Of a stretch of DNA of 64,000 bases, positions 45,799 to 55,021 are shown in pieces. The notes beneath the pieces are model-generated. The model was not told the origin of the DNA. It searched no databases and saw only the letters and a list, made by a program, of their open reading frames with translations. Made by a program: the position numbers and the translations under genes. Source of the stretch: Neorhizobium galegae (GTDB taxonomy: Bacteria > Pseudomonadota > Alphaproteobacteria > Rhizobiales > Rhizobiaceae); the NCBI RefSeq assembly GCF_017877055.1, contig NZ_JAGIPG010000004.1, positions 558,001-622,000 on the forward strand, read 5' to 3'. The first letter of the stretch is position 1; every line of letters begins with the position of its first letter.

Positions 45799-47247
45799 AT
45801 GACGAATGAACGGAAGGGTTTCATTGAGAGCCATGGGCTTTGGACGGATGAACAGTCCAAAGCTGCTGAGGAGCTTCTTCGGCGGATCGAGAAAGAGGGA
45901 ATCAAAAACATCCGTGTCGGTTGGGGTGACCAGCACGGCATCGTCCGCGGTAAGACCGTGACGGCGGAAGAATTCAAGTCTAGCCTTCGCAACGGCAAGG
46001 ATTTTCAGCTTGTAACTGCCATCTTCGACACCACCAATCATCCGATCGTTCCGCCATTCGGCGCTGAAAACACCCTGAACATCCCTGAAATGATCGGACT
46101 CCCCGATGGCGTGCTGGTTCCGGATCCGACCACATTCAAGGTTCTGCCCTGGGTGAAGGACACAGGTTGGGTTCTTAGCGACGCCTACCTCGCCAATGGC
46201 AAGCCGTGCCCTCTTTCGACCCGGCAGATCCTGCGCCAGCAGCTCGAAAAGCTTGCGTCGGACGGCCTCTCCATGAAGGTCGGTCTGGAGTTCGAATTCT
46301 ACGTCTTCAAGCTGCTCGATGCGAAGCTTGCGCCGTCGCAGAGTGGTTATCCGCCGGAAGCTCCTGAAGTCGAGATGATCCAGCACGGCTATCAGTACCT
46401 GACTGAAAACCGTGGCGATGAGATCGAAAACATCCTGTCGTTCCTGCAGGATAATTTGCAAAAGCTCGGCCTGCCGATGGCGACGTTCGAAGACGAATGG
46501 GGACCAGGACAGTGCGAAGTGACGTTCAACCCGCTCAGCGCAATCGAAGCGGCCGACGCAGCACTTCTCTTCCGTTCGGCGGTAAAGCAATTGTGCCGGC
46601 GCAACGGATACCATGCGAGTTTCATGGCGATCCCGAAGGTGCCGAACGTCTTCCCAAGTGGATGGCATATGCATCAGTCGCTGGTAAACAGCGCCGGCGA
46701 AAACGTCTTCGTCGCATCGGAAGATCCAGGCCCGCTTTCCAAGATCGGCATGAACTATCTCGGTGGCCTCCTCGATCGTGCCCCGGGCACCGCATTGCTC
46801 ACCACCCCGACGATCAACGGTTACAAGCGCCAGCGGCCGGACGGTTTTGCACCGACCAAGGCATCCTGGGCCTATGAAAATCGCGGCTCGATGCTGCGCG
46901 TCATCGGCGGCCCGAAAAACTCGGCATCCCGCATCGAAAACCGTATCGGCGAGCCGACGGCGAACCCATATCTGTATATCGCGTCACAGCTGATTGCGGG
47001 CCGTGACGGTATTGCACGCAGTTCCGATCCGGGCGACTCGGTCACCGCGGCCTATCTCGCCGACCGGCCGGTTCTGCCGCGCAGCCTGATGGAAGCGGTC
47101 ACCGCCTTCAAACAGGACGACGTGCTGAAGCGCGAGTTGGGCGATACCTTCCATAACTACATGGTCATGCTCAAGGAGTTCGAAGTGAACCGGTTCCTGT
47201 CCGCCGTGACGGATTGGGAACATAACGAATACTTCGAAATGTACTGA
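45799..47247 (+). CDS. Glutamine-synthetase-family ligase (gamma-glutamyl-amine synthetase-like)
   Basis: A 482-residue member of the glutamine synthetase fold, starting at 45799 (GAGGG eight bases upstream). Metal and ATP ligands lie in LEFEFYVF, FEDEWGPGQCEVTFNP and SGWHMHQSLV, and NRIGEPTANPYLYIASQLIAG near the C-terminus holds the glutamate-binding region. It lacks the tail features of GlnA (no adenylylation Tyr loop that I can recognise), so it is probably one of the variants that join glutamate to an amine (PuuA, GlnA4, AtdA1 type). The GATase two genes downstream would be the matching gamma-glutamyl hydrolase. The amine is not identified. Confidence 0.88.
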   Translation: MTNERKGFIESHGLWTDEQSKAAEELLRRIEKEGIKNIRVGWGDQHGIVRGKTVTAEEFKSSLRNGKDFQLVTAIFDTTNHPIVPPFGAENTLNIPEMIGLPDGVLVPDPTTFKVLPWVKDTGWVLSDAYLANGKPCPLSTRQILRQQLEKLASDGLSMKVGLEFEFYVFKLLDAKLAPSQSGYPPEAPEVEMIQHGYQYLTENRGDEIENILSFLQDNLQKLGLPMATFEDEWGPGQCEVTFNPLSAIEAADAALLFRSAVKQLCRRNGYHASFMAIPKVPNVFPSGWHMHQSLVNSAGENVFVASEDPGPLSKIGMNYLGGLLDRAPGTALLTTPTINGYKRQRPDGFAPTKASWAYENRGSMLRVIGGPKNSASRIENRIGEPTANPYLYIASQLIAGRDGIARSSDPGDSVTAAYLADRPVLPRSLMEAVTAFKQDDVLKRELGDTFHNYMVMLKEFEVNRFLSAVTDWEHNEYFEMY

Positions 47248-47302
47248 CAGCCCAAGGGGCTGCCCGGCATAAATGAGGCAGCCCCAAATCTCTGGAGGAA
47301 GC

Positions 47303-48262
47303 ATGAAGATCGGTGCCGCACAGCTTCGCCCTGTTTGGTTGCGACCCAAGCAGACGACCGCGAAGATCATTGAAGCTATTGCCGAAGCCTCTTCGAAAGG
47401 CATCGAGCTCCTTGCATTTTCGGAATCGTTCCTCAGCGGATATCCGTTTTGGCTCTGCAGGACAGACGGAGCGTCGTTTGACAGCCCATTGCAGAAACGT
47501 GCCTACGCGCAGTTCCTGGATTCGGCCGTCGAAGTCCCGTCCGAGGAGGTTTCGTTGATCGTCTCTGCCTGCAGGGACTACAACGTATCTGTTTACCTCG
47601 GTATCAACGAGCGAGGCAGCGCCTCGGCGCGCGGGTCGATATTCTGTTCCCTGCTTGCGATCCACCGCGAGAGGGGGCTGCTCAGCACACATCGCAAACT
47701 GGTGCCGACCTTTGACGAGCGGCTGTGCTGGGCGCATGGAGACGGTAAGGGACTGGTCGTCCATCAGTTCGGCGATTTCCGCGCCGGCGGATTGAATTGC
47801 TGGGAAAACTGGATGCCGATGGCGCGTTTTGCGATGTACGCGGGCGGCGAAGACATACACGTCAGCGTATGGCCTGGCAACGCTTCGGTCTCCAATGAGG
47901 CGACGAAGCTTATTGCCATCGAAGGGCGGGTTTGGTCGCTCAACTCCACCGGCCTTCTATCACTGTCTGATGTTCCCGAAGACTTCGCTCTGTTTCAGGA
48001 ACTGAAGGAGCAGGGTGTCGACAAGATTTTCACCGGCGGTTCGCAAATCGTCTCGCCCTCCGGGGAGGTCGTTGCCCAGGCAGGGGACTCAACGGAAGAG
48101 ATTATCTGGTTCGATGCCGATTTGCAGACAGTTCGCGAAGAGCGCCGAAACTTTGATGTCAGCGGCCATTACTACAGACCTGATGTCTTCAGGCTGTCGA
48201 TCGATCGGTCACGCCTTCAAGCACTTCACACCCATGCGCCGGAAACGGAAGAAGACAAATGA
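47303..48262 (+). CDS. Nitrilase (carbon-nitrogen hydrolase, branch 1)
   Basis: A 319-residue nitrilase starting at 47303 (GGAGGAAG upstream). The catalytic residues fit: Glu41 in LAFSESFLSGYPF, Lys132 in THRKLVPTFDERLCW and Cys166 in GGLNCWENWMP. The WxxxxPxxR and CWE motifs point to true nitrilases rather than amidases of the wider family. It converts a nitrile directly to an acid and ammonia. It lies between the GS-like ligase and the GATase and probably acts on the same nitrogen compound. Confidence 0.92.
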   Translation: MKIGAAQLRPVWLRPKQTTAKIIEAIAEASSKGIELLAFSESFLSGYPFWLCRTDGASFDSPLQKRAYAQFLDSAVEVPSEEVSLIVSACRDYNVSVYLGINERGSASARGSIFCSLLAIHRERGLLSTHRKLVPTFDERLCWAHGDGKGLVVHQFGDFRAGGLNCWENWMPMARFAMYAGGEDIHVSVWPGNASVSNEATKLIAIEGRVWSLNSTGLLSLSDVPEDFALFQELKEQGVDKIFTGGSQIVSPSGEVVAQAGDSTEEIIWFDADLQTVREERRNFDVSGHYYRPDVFRLSIDRSRLQALHTHAPETEEDK

Positions 48263-48936
48263 AAGCTCTGGTAATCCAAAACTCCACCGACACGCCGATC
48301 GGACTTGTAGGGCCTATTCTTGAAACGAGATTTGGCATCCAACTTAAGGTAGTCGAGGCGGAAAAGACCGACTTCCAGAAGATGAATACTGAAGACTACG
48401 ATCTGGTGATCATCCTGGGCGCACCGCAGGGCGTTTACCAACGTGAAATCCCTTGGATCAAAGATGAACTTCGCTTTACCGAGGCACTCGTCGAAAAAGA
48501 AAAACCGCTGTTTGGGATCTGCTTCGGCGGTCAGATGATTGCTGCGGCTCTCGGAGCAAATGTGGAGCCCATGGGGGAACGCCATCACGGCTGGATAGAG
48601 AATGATACCGCCGTGAACGACAGTTGGTCGGGACCGTGGTTCCGCTGGCATGGCGACAAATTCGAACTGCCACAAAACGCAACCCCGCTCGCCACTTCGG
48701 GCAATGTCGTCCAGGGTTTCCAATATGGAAACGCTGTCGCAGTTCAGTTTCACCCGGAAGCAAGCCTGGAAATTGTCGAGAAATGGGTCGGTCAAAACAG
48801 GCAGCAGCTTGCCGATAGTGGTATCGATATCGAGAAATTCCTGAAGGACACCGAAGGTCAGGAACGCGCTGTCATCCCTCGTTTGACGAAGCTCCTGGAG
48901 GACGTGCTTGCACGTTGCTTCGACAAGGCAGCCTAG
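48259..48936 (+). CDS. Class I glutamine amidotransferase-like hydrolase
   Basis: A 225-residue stand-alone GATase domain of the GuaA-like group. The triad is Cys88 in FGICFGGQMIA and His165/Glu167 in VQFHPEASLE. It overlaps the nitrilase gene by four bases (ATGA). Stand-alone GATases next to GS-like ligases hydrolyse gamma-glutamyl amides in aniline and polyamine routes, which is the role I infer here. No synthetase partner that would use the released ammonia is present. Confidence 0.9.
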   Translation: MKALVIQNSTDTPIGLVGPILETRFGIQLKVVEAEKTDFQKMNTEDYDLVIILGAPQGVYQREIPWIKDELRFTEALVEKEKPLFGICFGGQMIAAALGANVEPMGERHHGWIENDTAVNDSWSGPWFRWHGDKFELPQNATPLATSGNVVQGFQYGNAVAVQFHPEASLEIVEKWVGQNRQQLADSGIDIEKFLKDTEGQERAVIPRLTKLLEDVLARCFDKAA

Positions 48937-49060
48937 TCCGGTATCACCTAAATATATCAGCGTGGAAATCGGAGACAATGAACAGCAAACGTCGTGGAAT
49001 GATCTGATAACGTTCATACACGGTGGCCGAAATACATAGTCAGGGGAAGAACCCCTTACT

Positions 49061-49230
49061 GTCCAAGGGAGAGATCAGCGTGAGCTGACGCCGAAGGGGA
49101 AGTTACCCAAAATCTCTCAGGCAAAAGGACCGTGGACGGAAAGACGCTCTGGAAAGTTGGGATATCATCCCGCGCCGACGGTGTAAGCGACGTTTTCCAC
49201 GTCGTGAATCTCTCAGGCTTCACACAGAGG
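49061..49230 (+). promoter_or_regulatory. Tandem glycine riboswitch
   Basis: Two glycine aptamers in tandem. Aptamer 1 spans about 49061-49130, with closing stem GTCC/GGAC, the conserved GCTGACGCCGAAGGGG core and CTCTCAGGCAAAAGGAC 3' part. Aptamer 2 spans about 49147-49229, with closing stem CTCTG/CAGAG, GCGCCGACGG and AATCTCTCAGGC. The tandem form binds glycine and in this gene context normally turns on glycine cleavage when glycine is high. Downstream, GGCTGC and GCAGCC (49241-49255) form a hairpin that may be part of the switching region before the gcvT ribosome-binding site (GGAGGAG). Confidence 0.95.
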
Positions 49231-49279
49231 GGTACGAAACGGCTGCATTGCAGCCCAGCGTGCAACTCGTGGAGGAGCC

Positions 49280-50380
49280 ATGATGACCAAAACACTACGC
49301 AGATTGCAGCTAGAAGATCTGCATTCACAAGCCGGGGCCCGCTTCGGCGCATTCGCGGGCTGGAACATGCCTGTAAGCTATCCTGCCGGTGTGATGAAGG
49401 AGCATCTTCATACACGGGAGCATGTCGGCATCTTCGACATCTCGCATATGAAACTCATCCGAATTTCCGGTTCGGATGCCGCCGATCTTCTTGATCATGC
49501 ATGTCCGATCGAAGCGCGTGCCTTGCGATCGGAACAGTCAAAATACACCCTCCTTCTGTCCGAGCGGGCAGGGATTATCGACGACCTGATCGTAACACGC
49601 CTCGGCGACGAACGTTTTATGGTCGTGGCCAACGCCGGGAACGCGGCGACCGACGAAGCGCACCTGCGCGATCTGGCCTTGGGCTTGGATGTCAATATCG
49701 AACCACTGGACCGGGTATTCCTGGCCATCCAAGGGCCGGAAGCCTCCGCTGTTCTCGCCGGCATCGGTATTGAGACCGAAGATATGTTCTTCATGCAGGG
49801 CAGGGAGATACGTGACGACTGGTTCATGAGCCGATCAGGCTATACCGGCGAGGACGGCTTCGAGATTGGCCTACCGGAACATGAAGCGCGCCAACTCCTG
49901 GGCCGGCTAATGGCCGATGAAAGGATCATGTGGATCGGCCTCGCCGCCCGCGACAGCCTTCGTCTCGAAGCCGGGCTGTGCCTGCATGGTAACGATATTA
50001 CTCCGGACATAGATCCGGCCAGCGCGGCTCTGATGTGGGCCATTCCGAAGGATCTGCGTGCAAGCGGCAAGTTCTTGGGTTCCGGCGCACTCAGGAAGAT
50101 AATCGCCGAAGGTCCGAACGAAAAGCGGGTCGGGTTAAAGCCAGACGGCCGTCAGCCGGTGCGCGGTGGAACTCTGGTTTTCGACGAGGACGGTGAGGTG
50201 ATCGGCAGGGTTACGTCGGGCGGGTTCGGGCCTTCCGCCGGGTTTCCCGTCGCGACGGGTTTCGTCGCATCCGACCGTGCCGCCATCGGCACCATGCTCT
50301 ACGCCGACGTGCGAGGAACCAAGGTTCCGGTCGCGGTCCACTCGCTTCCCTTCACACTCCATCGCTATCGCAAAGGATGA
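49280..50380 (+). CDS. gcvT: Glycine cleavage system T protein (aminomethyltransferase)
   Basis: A 366-residue T protein that moves the methylene group from the aminomethyl-lipoyl arm of GcvH to tetrahydrofolate and releases ammonia. It starts with RFGAFAGWNMPVSYPAGVMKE and IFDISHMKLIRISG, has DSLRLEAGLCLHGNDI and the family's RVTSGGFGPSAGFPVATGFV. GGAGGAG precedes the ATG by three bases and a second ATG follows directly. It is the first gene of the riboswitch-controlled operon. Confidence 0.97.
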   Translation: MMTKTLRRLQLEDLHSQAGARFGAFAGWNMPVSYPAGVMKEHLHTREHVGIFDISHMKLIRISGSDAADLLDHACPIEARALRSEQSKYTLLLSERAGIIDDLIVTRLGDERFMVVANAGNAATDEAHLRDLALGLDVNIEPLDRVFLAIQGPEASAVLAGIGIETEDMFFMQGREIRDDWFMSRSGYTGEDGFEIGLPEHEARQLLGRLMADERIMWIGLAARDSLRLEAGLCLHGNDITPDIDPASAALMWAIPKDLRASGKFLGSGALRKIIAEGPNEKRVGLKPDGRQPVRGGTLVFDEDGEVIGRVTSGGFGPSAGFPVATGFVASDRAAIGTMLYADVRGTKVPVAVHSLPFTLHRYRKG

Positions 50381-50385
50381 AATCC

Positions 50386-50754
50386 ATGTCGAAACTCTAC
50401 TTTACACAAGATCATGAATGGATTCGCGTCGACGGCGAAATCGCGACCGTCGGCATCACCGAATACGCACAGGACCAGCTCGGCGACATGGTGTTTGTCG
50501 GCGCTCCGGACATCGGGTCTGCCATGTCTGCAGGCGACGTAGCTGTTGTCGTGGAATCCGTGAAGGCCGCCTCCGATGTCTATTCTCCGATCGACGGGGA
50601 AATCGTCGAGGTAAACGAGCAGCTCTCGTCTGCCCCGGACCTGCTCAACCGCTCGCCGGAAACAGACGGCTGGCTCTGGAAAATGAAAATCGCCAACACC
50701 GCGCAGCTCGAAGGGCTGATGGATGCAGTTGGCTACAAATCCCACATTGCTTGA
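50386..50754 (+). CDS. gcvH: Glycine cleavage system H protein
   Basis: A 122-residue lipoyl carrier starting at 50386 (AAGGA eight bases upstream). The lipoylated residue is Lys60 in VVVESVKAASDVYSP. It shuttles the aminomethyl group between GcvP, GcvT and dihydrolipoyl dehydrogenase; no gene for the last (L protein) is in the window. Its position between gcvT and gcvP is typical of alphaproteobacteria. Lipoylation may depend on the lipA gene at 42350. Confidence 0.97.
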   Translation: MSKLYFTQDHEWIRVDGEIATVGITEYAQDQLGDMVFVGAPDIGSAMSAGDVAVVVESVKAASDVYSPIDGEIVEVNEQLSSAPDLLNRSPETDGWLWKMKIANTAQLEGLMDAVGYKSHIA

Positions 50755-50766
50755 GAGGATCCTAAG

Positions 50767-53571
50767 ATGAGCAACTCGTCGTTCGCCTCCCGCCATATTG
50801 GCCCCAATGCCGCCGATACCCGTGCAATGCTTGCCGCGATCGGCATCCCGTCCATCGAGACGCTGATCACGCAGGCAGTGCCACAATCCATTAGACTACA
50901 GCGTCCGATGGGGCTCCCGGCAGCCATCGACGAACACGCCGCGCTCAGGGAACTGGAACAAGCCATGAGCCGCAACAAGGTTCTCAAGAGTTTCATTGGC
51001 GCGGGGTATCATGGCGTCCATGTACCGCCGGTCATCCAGCGCAATCTCTTCGAAAACCCGGCGTGGTATACGGCGTATACGCCATATCAGGCAGAAATCA
51101 GCCAGGGCAGGCTCGAGCTGCTTTTCCACTTCCAGACGTTGGTTGCTGAACTGACCGGATTCCAGGTCGCCTCTGCATCGCTTCTCGATGAGGCGACCGC
51201 AGTTGCCGAGGCCGTCAGCATCGCCTTGCGGTATCATAGGGATAAAAGGAGCCACGTCACCGTCGCTGGTCCACTCCATCCGCAAACCATGGATGTTATC
51301 CGCACACGCGCCGCTCCGATGGAAACGCAAATCGACGGTGAAACGATCTATACCGAAACTGCAGCTCTCCTCGTCCCCTGGCCGGACACGAACGGCGTTT
51401 ATGGAGATCATAGCATCGCCATAGCCAGGGCAAAGGAAATGGGCGCGATCGTCATCTTCGTGGCCGACCCCCTCGGCCTGACAATCACCGACCCGCCGGC
51501 CACGCTTGGCGCGGATATCGCCGTCGGTTCAATGCAGCGTTTCGGCGTTCCTATGGGTTTCGGGGGCCCGCATGCCGCCTATTGCGCCGTATCCGACAAG
51601 CTGACCCGTCTGATGCCTGGTCGATTGGTAGGGCAATCGGTCGATCGTAACGGCCGACCCAGCTATCGGCTAGCGTTGCAGACCAGAGAACAGCACATCC
51701 GCCGCGACAAGGCGACATCGAACATCTGCACAGCCCAAGCGCTTCTGGCGAACATGGCCGCGGCTTTCGCGATCTGGCATGGCCCGGCCGGCTTGCAGTC
51801 GATCGCTAGGCGTGTTCACGACCTGGCCTCCCGTCTGGCGGAGGGTCTGAAGGCCGCAGGTGTCACGGTGGCTGGTGACCGGCGTTTCGACACGGTGACC
51901 GCCAAGGTCAGCGGCAGGGCTTCGGTCATCGCCTTCGAAGCGGAGGCCGGCGGCCGACTGGTTCGTGTCTTGGACAACGATCATGTGTCTATAGCTTTCG
52001 ACGAGACGTCGACGCTTGAGGATTTGGAAGCACTGGCAGCATTGTTCGCTGCGAAGGCTCCCGCCACCGCCGAGCGTACCGCACCCGGCAGCCTTCGCGG
52101 CAAAGAGTTCTTAAGCCAGCTGGTTTTCCACGACAACCATTCTGAAACCGAGATGATGCGCTTCCTGCGTCGTCTTGCGGACAAGGACTTGGCGCTCGAT
52201 CGCGCCATGATCCCGCTCGGCTCCTGCACGATGAAGCTAAACGCCGCTGCCGAAATGATGCCGGTCAGTTGGCCGTCCGTCGCCAACTTGCATCCTTTCG
52301 CGCCGGAAAGCCATTCTGCCGGATTTAGGGCAATGGCCGATGACCTGGACAAGTGGCTGTGCGAGATCACCGGCTTCGACGCCGTGAGCCTTCAGCCCAA
52401 TGCCGGAAGCCAGGGGGAGTATGCCGGACTGCTGGCGATCCGCGGCTATCACCTGTCGCGCGGAGACGCCCAGCGCAGGATCTGCCTGATCCCGTCCTCC
52501 GCACACGGCACCAATCCGGCCAGCGCCGCGATGGCCGGCATGGAAGTCGTGGTCGTGAGATGCCTCGACGACGGCGATATCGACGTCGATGATCTGAGGG
52601 TCAAGGCGGAGCACTATGGCCATCGGCTGGCCGCGGTCATGTTCACCTACCCCTCCACTCATGGCGTGTTCGAAGAATCCGCCCGCGACATCTGCAAGAT
52701 CATTCACGAGAATGGCGGACAGGTCTATTTCGACGGCGCAAACCTGAATGCCATGGTCGGTCTCGCCCGCCCGGCGGATATCGGTGCGGACGTCTGCCAC
52801 ATGAATCTGCACAAGACCTTCTGCATTCCACATGGCGGCGGTGGTCCGGGCGTCGGACCGATCGGCGTCGGATCGCATCTTGCGTCGTTCCTTCCGGGGC
52901 ATGTGGAGCGGGGTAGCGGCCATGCGGTCTCGGCTGCTCCTTTGGGCAGCGCATCGATCTTGCCGATCACCTGGATGTATATTCGGATGATGGGCGCGGC
53001 CGGGCTGAAGCAGGCGACCGAGCAGGCAATCCTCAACGCCAATTATATAGCAGCCCGCCTCGAAGCCCATTATCCGGTGCTCTACAAGGGAAAGAACGGC
53101 CGCGTTGCGCATGAGTGTATCATCGACACCCGGGTGTTGAAGGAGCGTGCCGGCGTTTCCGTCGAAGATGTCGCCAAACGCCTCATTGACTATGGCTTCC
53201 ATGCGCCGACCATGTCTTGGCCGGTCGCCGGAACACTCATGGTCGAGCCGACGGAATCGGAATCGAAGATTGAAATCGACAGGTTCTGTGAGGCCATGGC
53301 GGCTATTGCGATCGAAGCCGGCAAGGTAGAGCGGGGTGATTGGCCGGAGGACGACAATCCGCTAATCAATGCGCCGCACACTGCGGAAGACGTCCTTGCA
53401 GGCGAGTGGAATCATCCGTATTCCCGGGTCGAAGCAGCATACCCGAACGGCGATCCGGCACGCACTACCAAATACTGGCCTCCAGTGTCTCGCATCGACA
53501 ACGTTGCTGGCGACAGGAATCTCGTGTGCTCATGCCCGCCGGTGTCTGAATACGCCGCGGCACAAGGCTGA
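50767..53571 (+). CDS. gcvP: Glycine dehydrogenase (decarboxylating), P protein
   Basis: A 934-residue full-length P protein. The N-terminal half begins SFASRHIGPNAADTRAML, and the PLP lysine is in MNLHKTFCIPHGGGGPGVGP in the C-terminal half. It decarboxylates glycine and transfers the aminomethyl group to lipoyl-GcvH. It starts 12 bases after gcvH. Confidence 0.97.
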   Translation: MSNSSFASRHIGPNAADTRAMLAAIGIPSIETLITQAVPQSIRLQRPMGLPAAIDEHAALRELEQAMSRNKVLKSFIGAGYHGVHVPPVIQRNLFENPAWYTAYTPYQAEISQGRLELLFHFQTLVAELTGFQVASASLLDEATAVAEAVSIALRYHRDKRSHVTVAGPLHPQTMDVIRTRAAPMETQIDGETIYTETAALLVPWPDTNGVYGDHSIAIARAKEMGAIVIFVADPLGLTITDPPATLGADIAVGSMQRFGVPMGFGGPHAAYCAVSDKLTRLMPGRLVGQSVDRNGRPSYRLALQTREQHIRRDKATSNICTAQALLANMAAAFAIWHGPAGLQSIARRVHDLASRLAEGLKAAGVTVAGDRRFDTVTAKVSGRASVIAFEAEAGGRLVRVLDNDHVSIAFDETSTLEDLEALAALFAAKAPATAERTAPGSLRGKEFLSQLVFHDNHSETEMMRFLRRLADKDLALDRAMIPLGSCTMKLNAAAEMMPVSWPSVANLHPFAPESHSAGFRAMADDLDKWLCEITGFDAVSLQPNAGSQGEYAGLLAIRGYHLSRGDAQRRICLIPSSAHGTNPASAAMAGMEVVVVRCLDDGDIDVDDLRVKAEHYGHRLAAVMFTYPSTHGVFEESARDICKIIHENGGQVYFDGANLNAMVGLARPADIGADVCHMNLHKTFCIPHGGGGPGVGPIGVGSHLASFLPGHVERGSGHAVSAAPLGSASILPITWMYIRMMGAAGLKQATEQAILNANYIAARLEAHYPVLYKGKNGRVAHECIIDTRVLKERAGVSVEDVAKRLIDYGFHAPTMSWPVAGTLMVEPTESESKIEIDRFCEAMAAIAIEAGKVERGDWPEDDNPLINAPHTAEDVLAGEWNHPYSRVEAAYPNGDPARTTKYWPPVSRIDNVAGDRNLVCSCPPVSEYAAAQG

Positions 53572-53583
53572 GGATCATAAGCT

Positions 53584-55011
53584 ATGTCAATCAAGACACG
53601 AACCCGGCAGGAACCCGGCGAACTGGCAGATGTTCGCCAGGATAACGAGCATCCCGCCGGTTTCGGTGAGCTCTTTAAGATCGGATTGGGACCCTCGTCA
53701 TCGCACACTGTCGGCCCGATGATCGCCGCCGCCAATTTTGCCGACGGCCTTGCCGACATGGCACACCAGGTGGTCCGGGTAGTCGTGACCCTTTATGGGT
53801 CTCTGGCCTGGACGGGGAGAGGGCATGGCACAGACGATGCGGTAATACTGGGATTAACCGGCGCCCGCCCTGACACGATCGATCCAATTGCTGTGAAGCC
53901 AACTTTGGAAGGAATCGACAGCACGGGTATCCTCGTGTTGCCGACCGGCCGAAATATTGCTTTCAGCCGGAAAACTGATATCGCATTCGACTTCGAATTG
54001 GATTTTGAAGTACATCCAAACGCGATGCGCCTTCAGGGCTTCGGAAGCGATCTGGCAATACTCGCGGACGAAGTCTGGTTTTCGATTGGGGGCGGCTTCG
54101 TCATGAGGGAGGGCGAAACCCCAGCCCAGAGAAACTGGTCGCCGCCGTATACCTACCGGTCGATGGACGAACTTCTCACGCTCTGCACCGCCGATGGCGT
54201 TTCGATGGAAGAAATCGTCACCGTCAATGAATTGGCAAAAGATCCCTCCGGAAATCCGCTTACATTCGTCCGTACCGTCGCCGACACGATGTTCACCTGC
54301 ATCGATCGCGGCCTTTCCACGGAAGGTATATTGCCCGGCGGGCTGAGCGTTAAAAGACGCGCGAAAAAGATCTACGACGATCTCTGCGCTGAAGACACGC
54401 CGGACTCAACCCACCAGCCGCATAGACTAATGGATTTCGTCAGCGTCTTCGCAATCGCAGTCAACGAAGAGAACGCCGCCGGCGGACGCGTAGTCACGGC
54501 ACCGACGAACGGCGCGGCGGGCGTCATTCCTTCTGTGCTGCGCTACTACCGTGACTTTTGCGACAGCAGCGACGCCGGCATCAATACTTTTTTGCTGACT
54601 GCTGCGGCCATAGGCGGGATCATCAAGAAAAATGCTTCGATCTCGGGCGCTGAAGTCGGGTGTCAGGGCGAAGTTGGCTCGGCAGCGGCAATGGCGGCCG
54701 CGGGACTGGCAGCGGCGCTCCACGCCACGCCGAGTCAAATCGAGAATGCCGCGGAAATCGCCATGGAGCATCATCTGGGCATGACCTGCGACCCGATCGG
54801 GGGTCTCGTACAAATTCCCTGCATCGAACGCAACGCATTCGGCGCGATCAAAGCCATCAACGCCGCGTCTCTCGCGATGAGGGGTGACGGCACTCACAGG
54901 GTTAGCTTCGATCAGGTGGTCGAAACCATGCTCCAGACGGGGCGAGACATGAAGTCCGAATATCGTGAGACCTCGCGCGGAGGTCTTGCCAAAAATGTAC
55001 CCAATTGCTGA
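53584..55011 (+). CDS. sdaA: L-serine ammonia-lyase (iron-sulfur type)
   Basis: A 475-residue single-chain L-serine dehydratase that turns serine into pyruvate and ammonia with a 4Fe-4S cluster. The beta-domain motif IGLGPSSSHTVGPM is near residue 35, and cluster cysteines are in SGAEVGCQGEVGSA, LGMTCDPIGGLVQIPCIERN. It lies 12 bases after gcvP in the riboswitch operon. It is somewhat longer than E. coli SdaA at the N-terminus (about 20 residues). Confidence 0.95.
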   Translation: MSIKTRTRQEPGELADVRQDNEHPAGFGELFKIGLGPSSSHTVGPMIAAANFADGLADMAHQVVRVVVTLYGSLAWTGRGHGTDDAVILGLTGARPDTIDPIAVKPTLEGIDSTGILVLPTGRNIAFSRKTDIAFDFELDFEVHPNAMRLQGFGSDLAILADEVWFSIGGGFVMREGETPAQRNWSPPYTYRSMDELLTLCTADGVSMEEIVTVNELAKDPSGNPLTFVRTVADTMFTCIDRGLSTEGILPGGLSVKRRAKKIYDDLCAEDTPDSTHQPHRLMDFVSVFAIAVNEENAAGGRVVTAPTNGAAGVIPSVLRYYRDFCDSSDAGINTFLLTAAAIGGIIKKNASISGAEVGCQGEVGSAAAMAAAGLAAALHATPSQIENAAEIAMEHHLGMTCDPIGGLVQIPCIERNAFGAIKAINAASLAMRGDGTHRVSFDQVVETMLQTGRDMKSEYRETSRGGLAKNVPNC

Positions 55012-55021
55012 GGAGCATAAG

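Noticed and set aside
45610..46674. Minus-strand open frame of 354 codons
   Set aside because: It overlaps the well-supported GS-like gene on the opposite strand and has no motif.
45799..47247. Housekeeping glutamine synthetase glnA
   Set aside because: There is no glnB beside it, I could not recognise the adenylylation loop, and its neighbours (XRE-cupin, nitrilase, GATase) point to a gamma-glutamyl-amine ligase.
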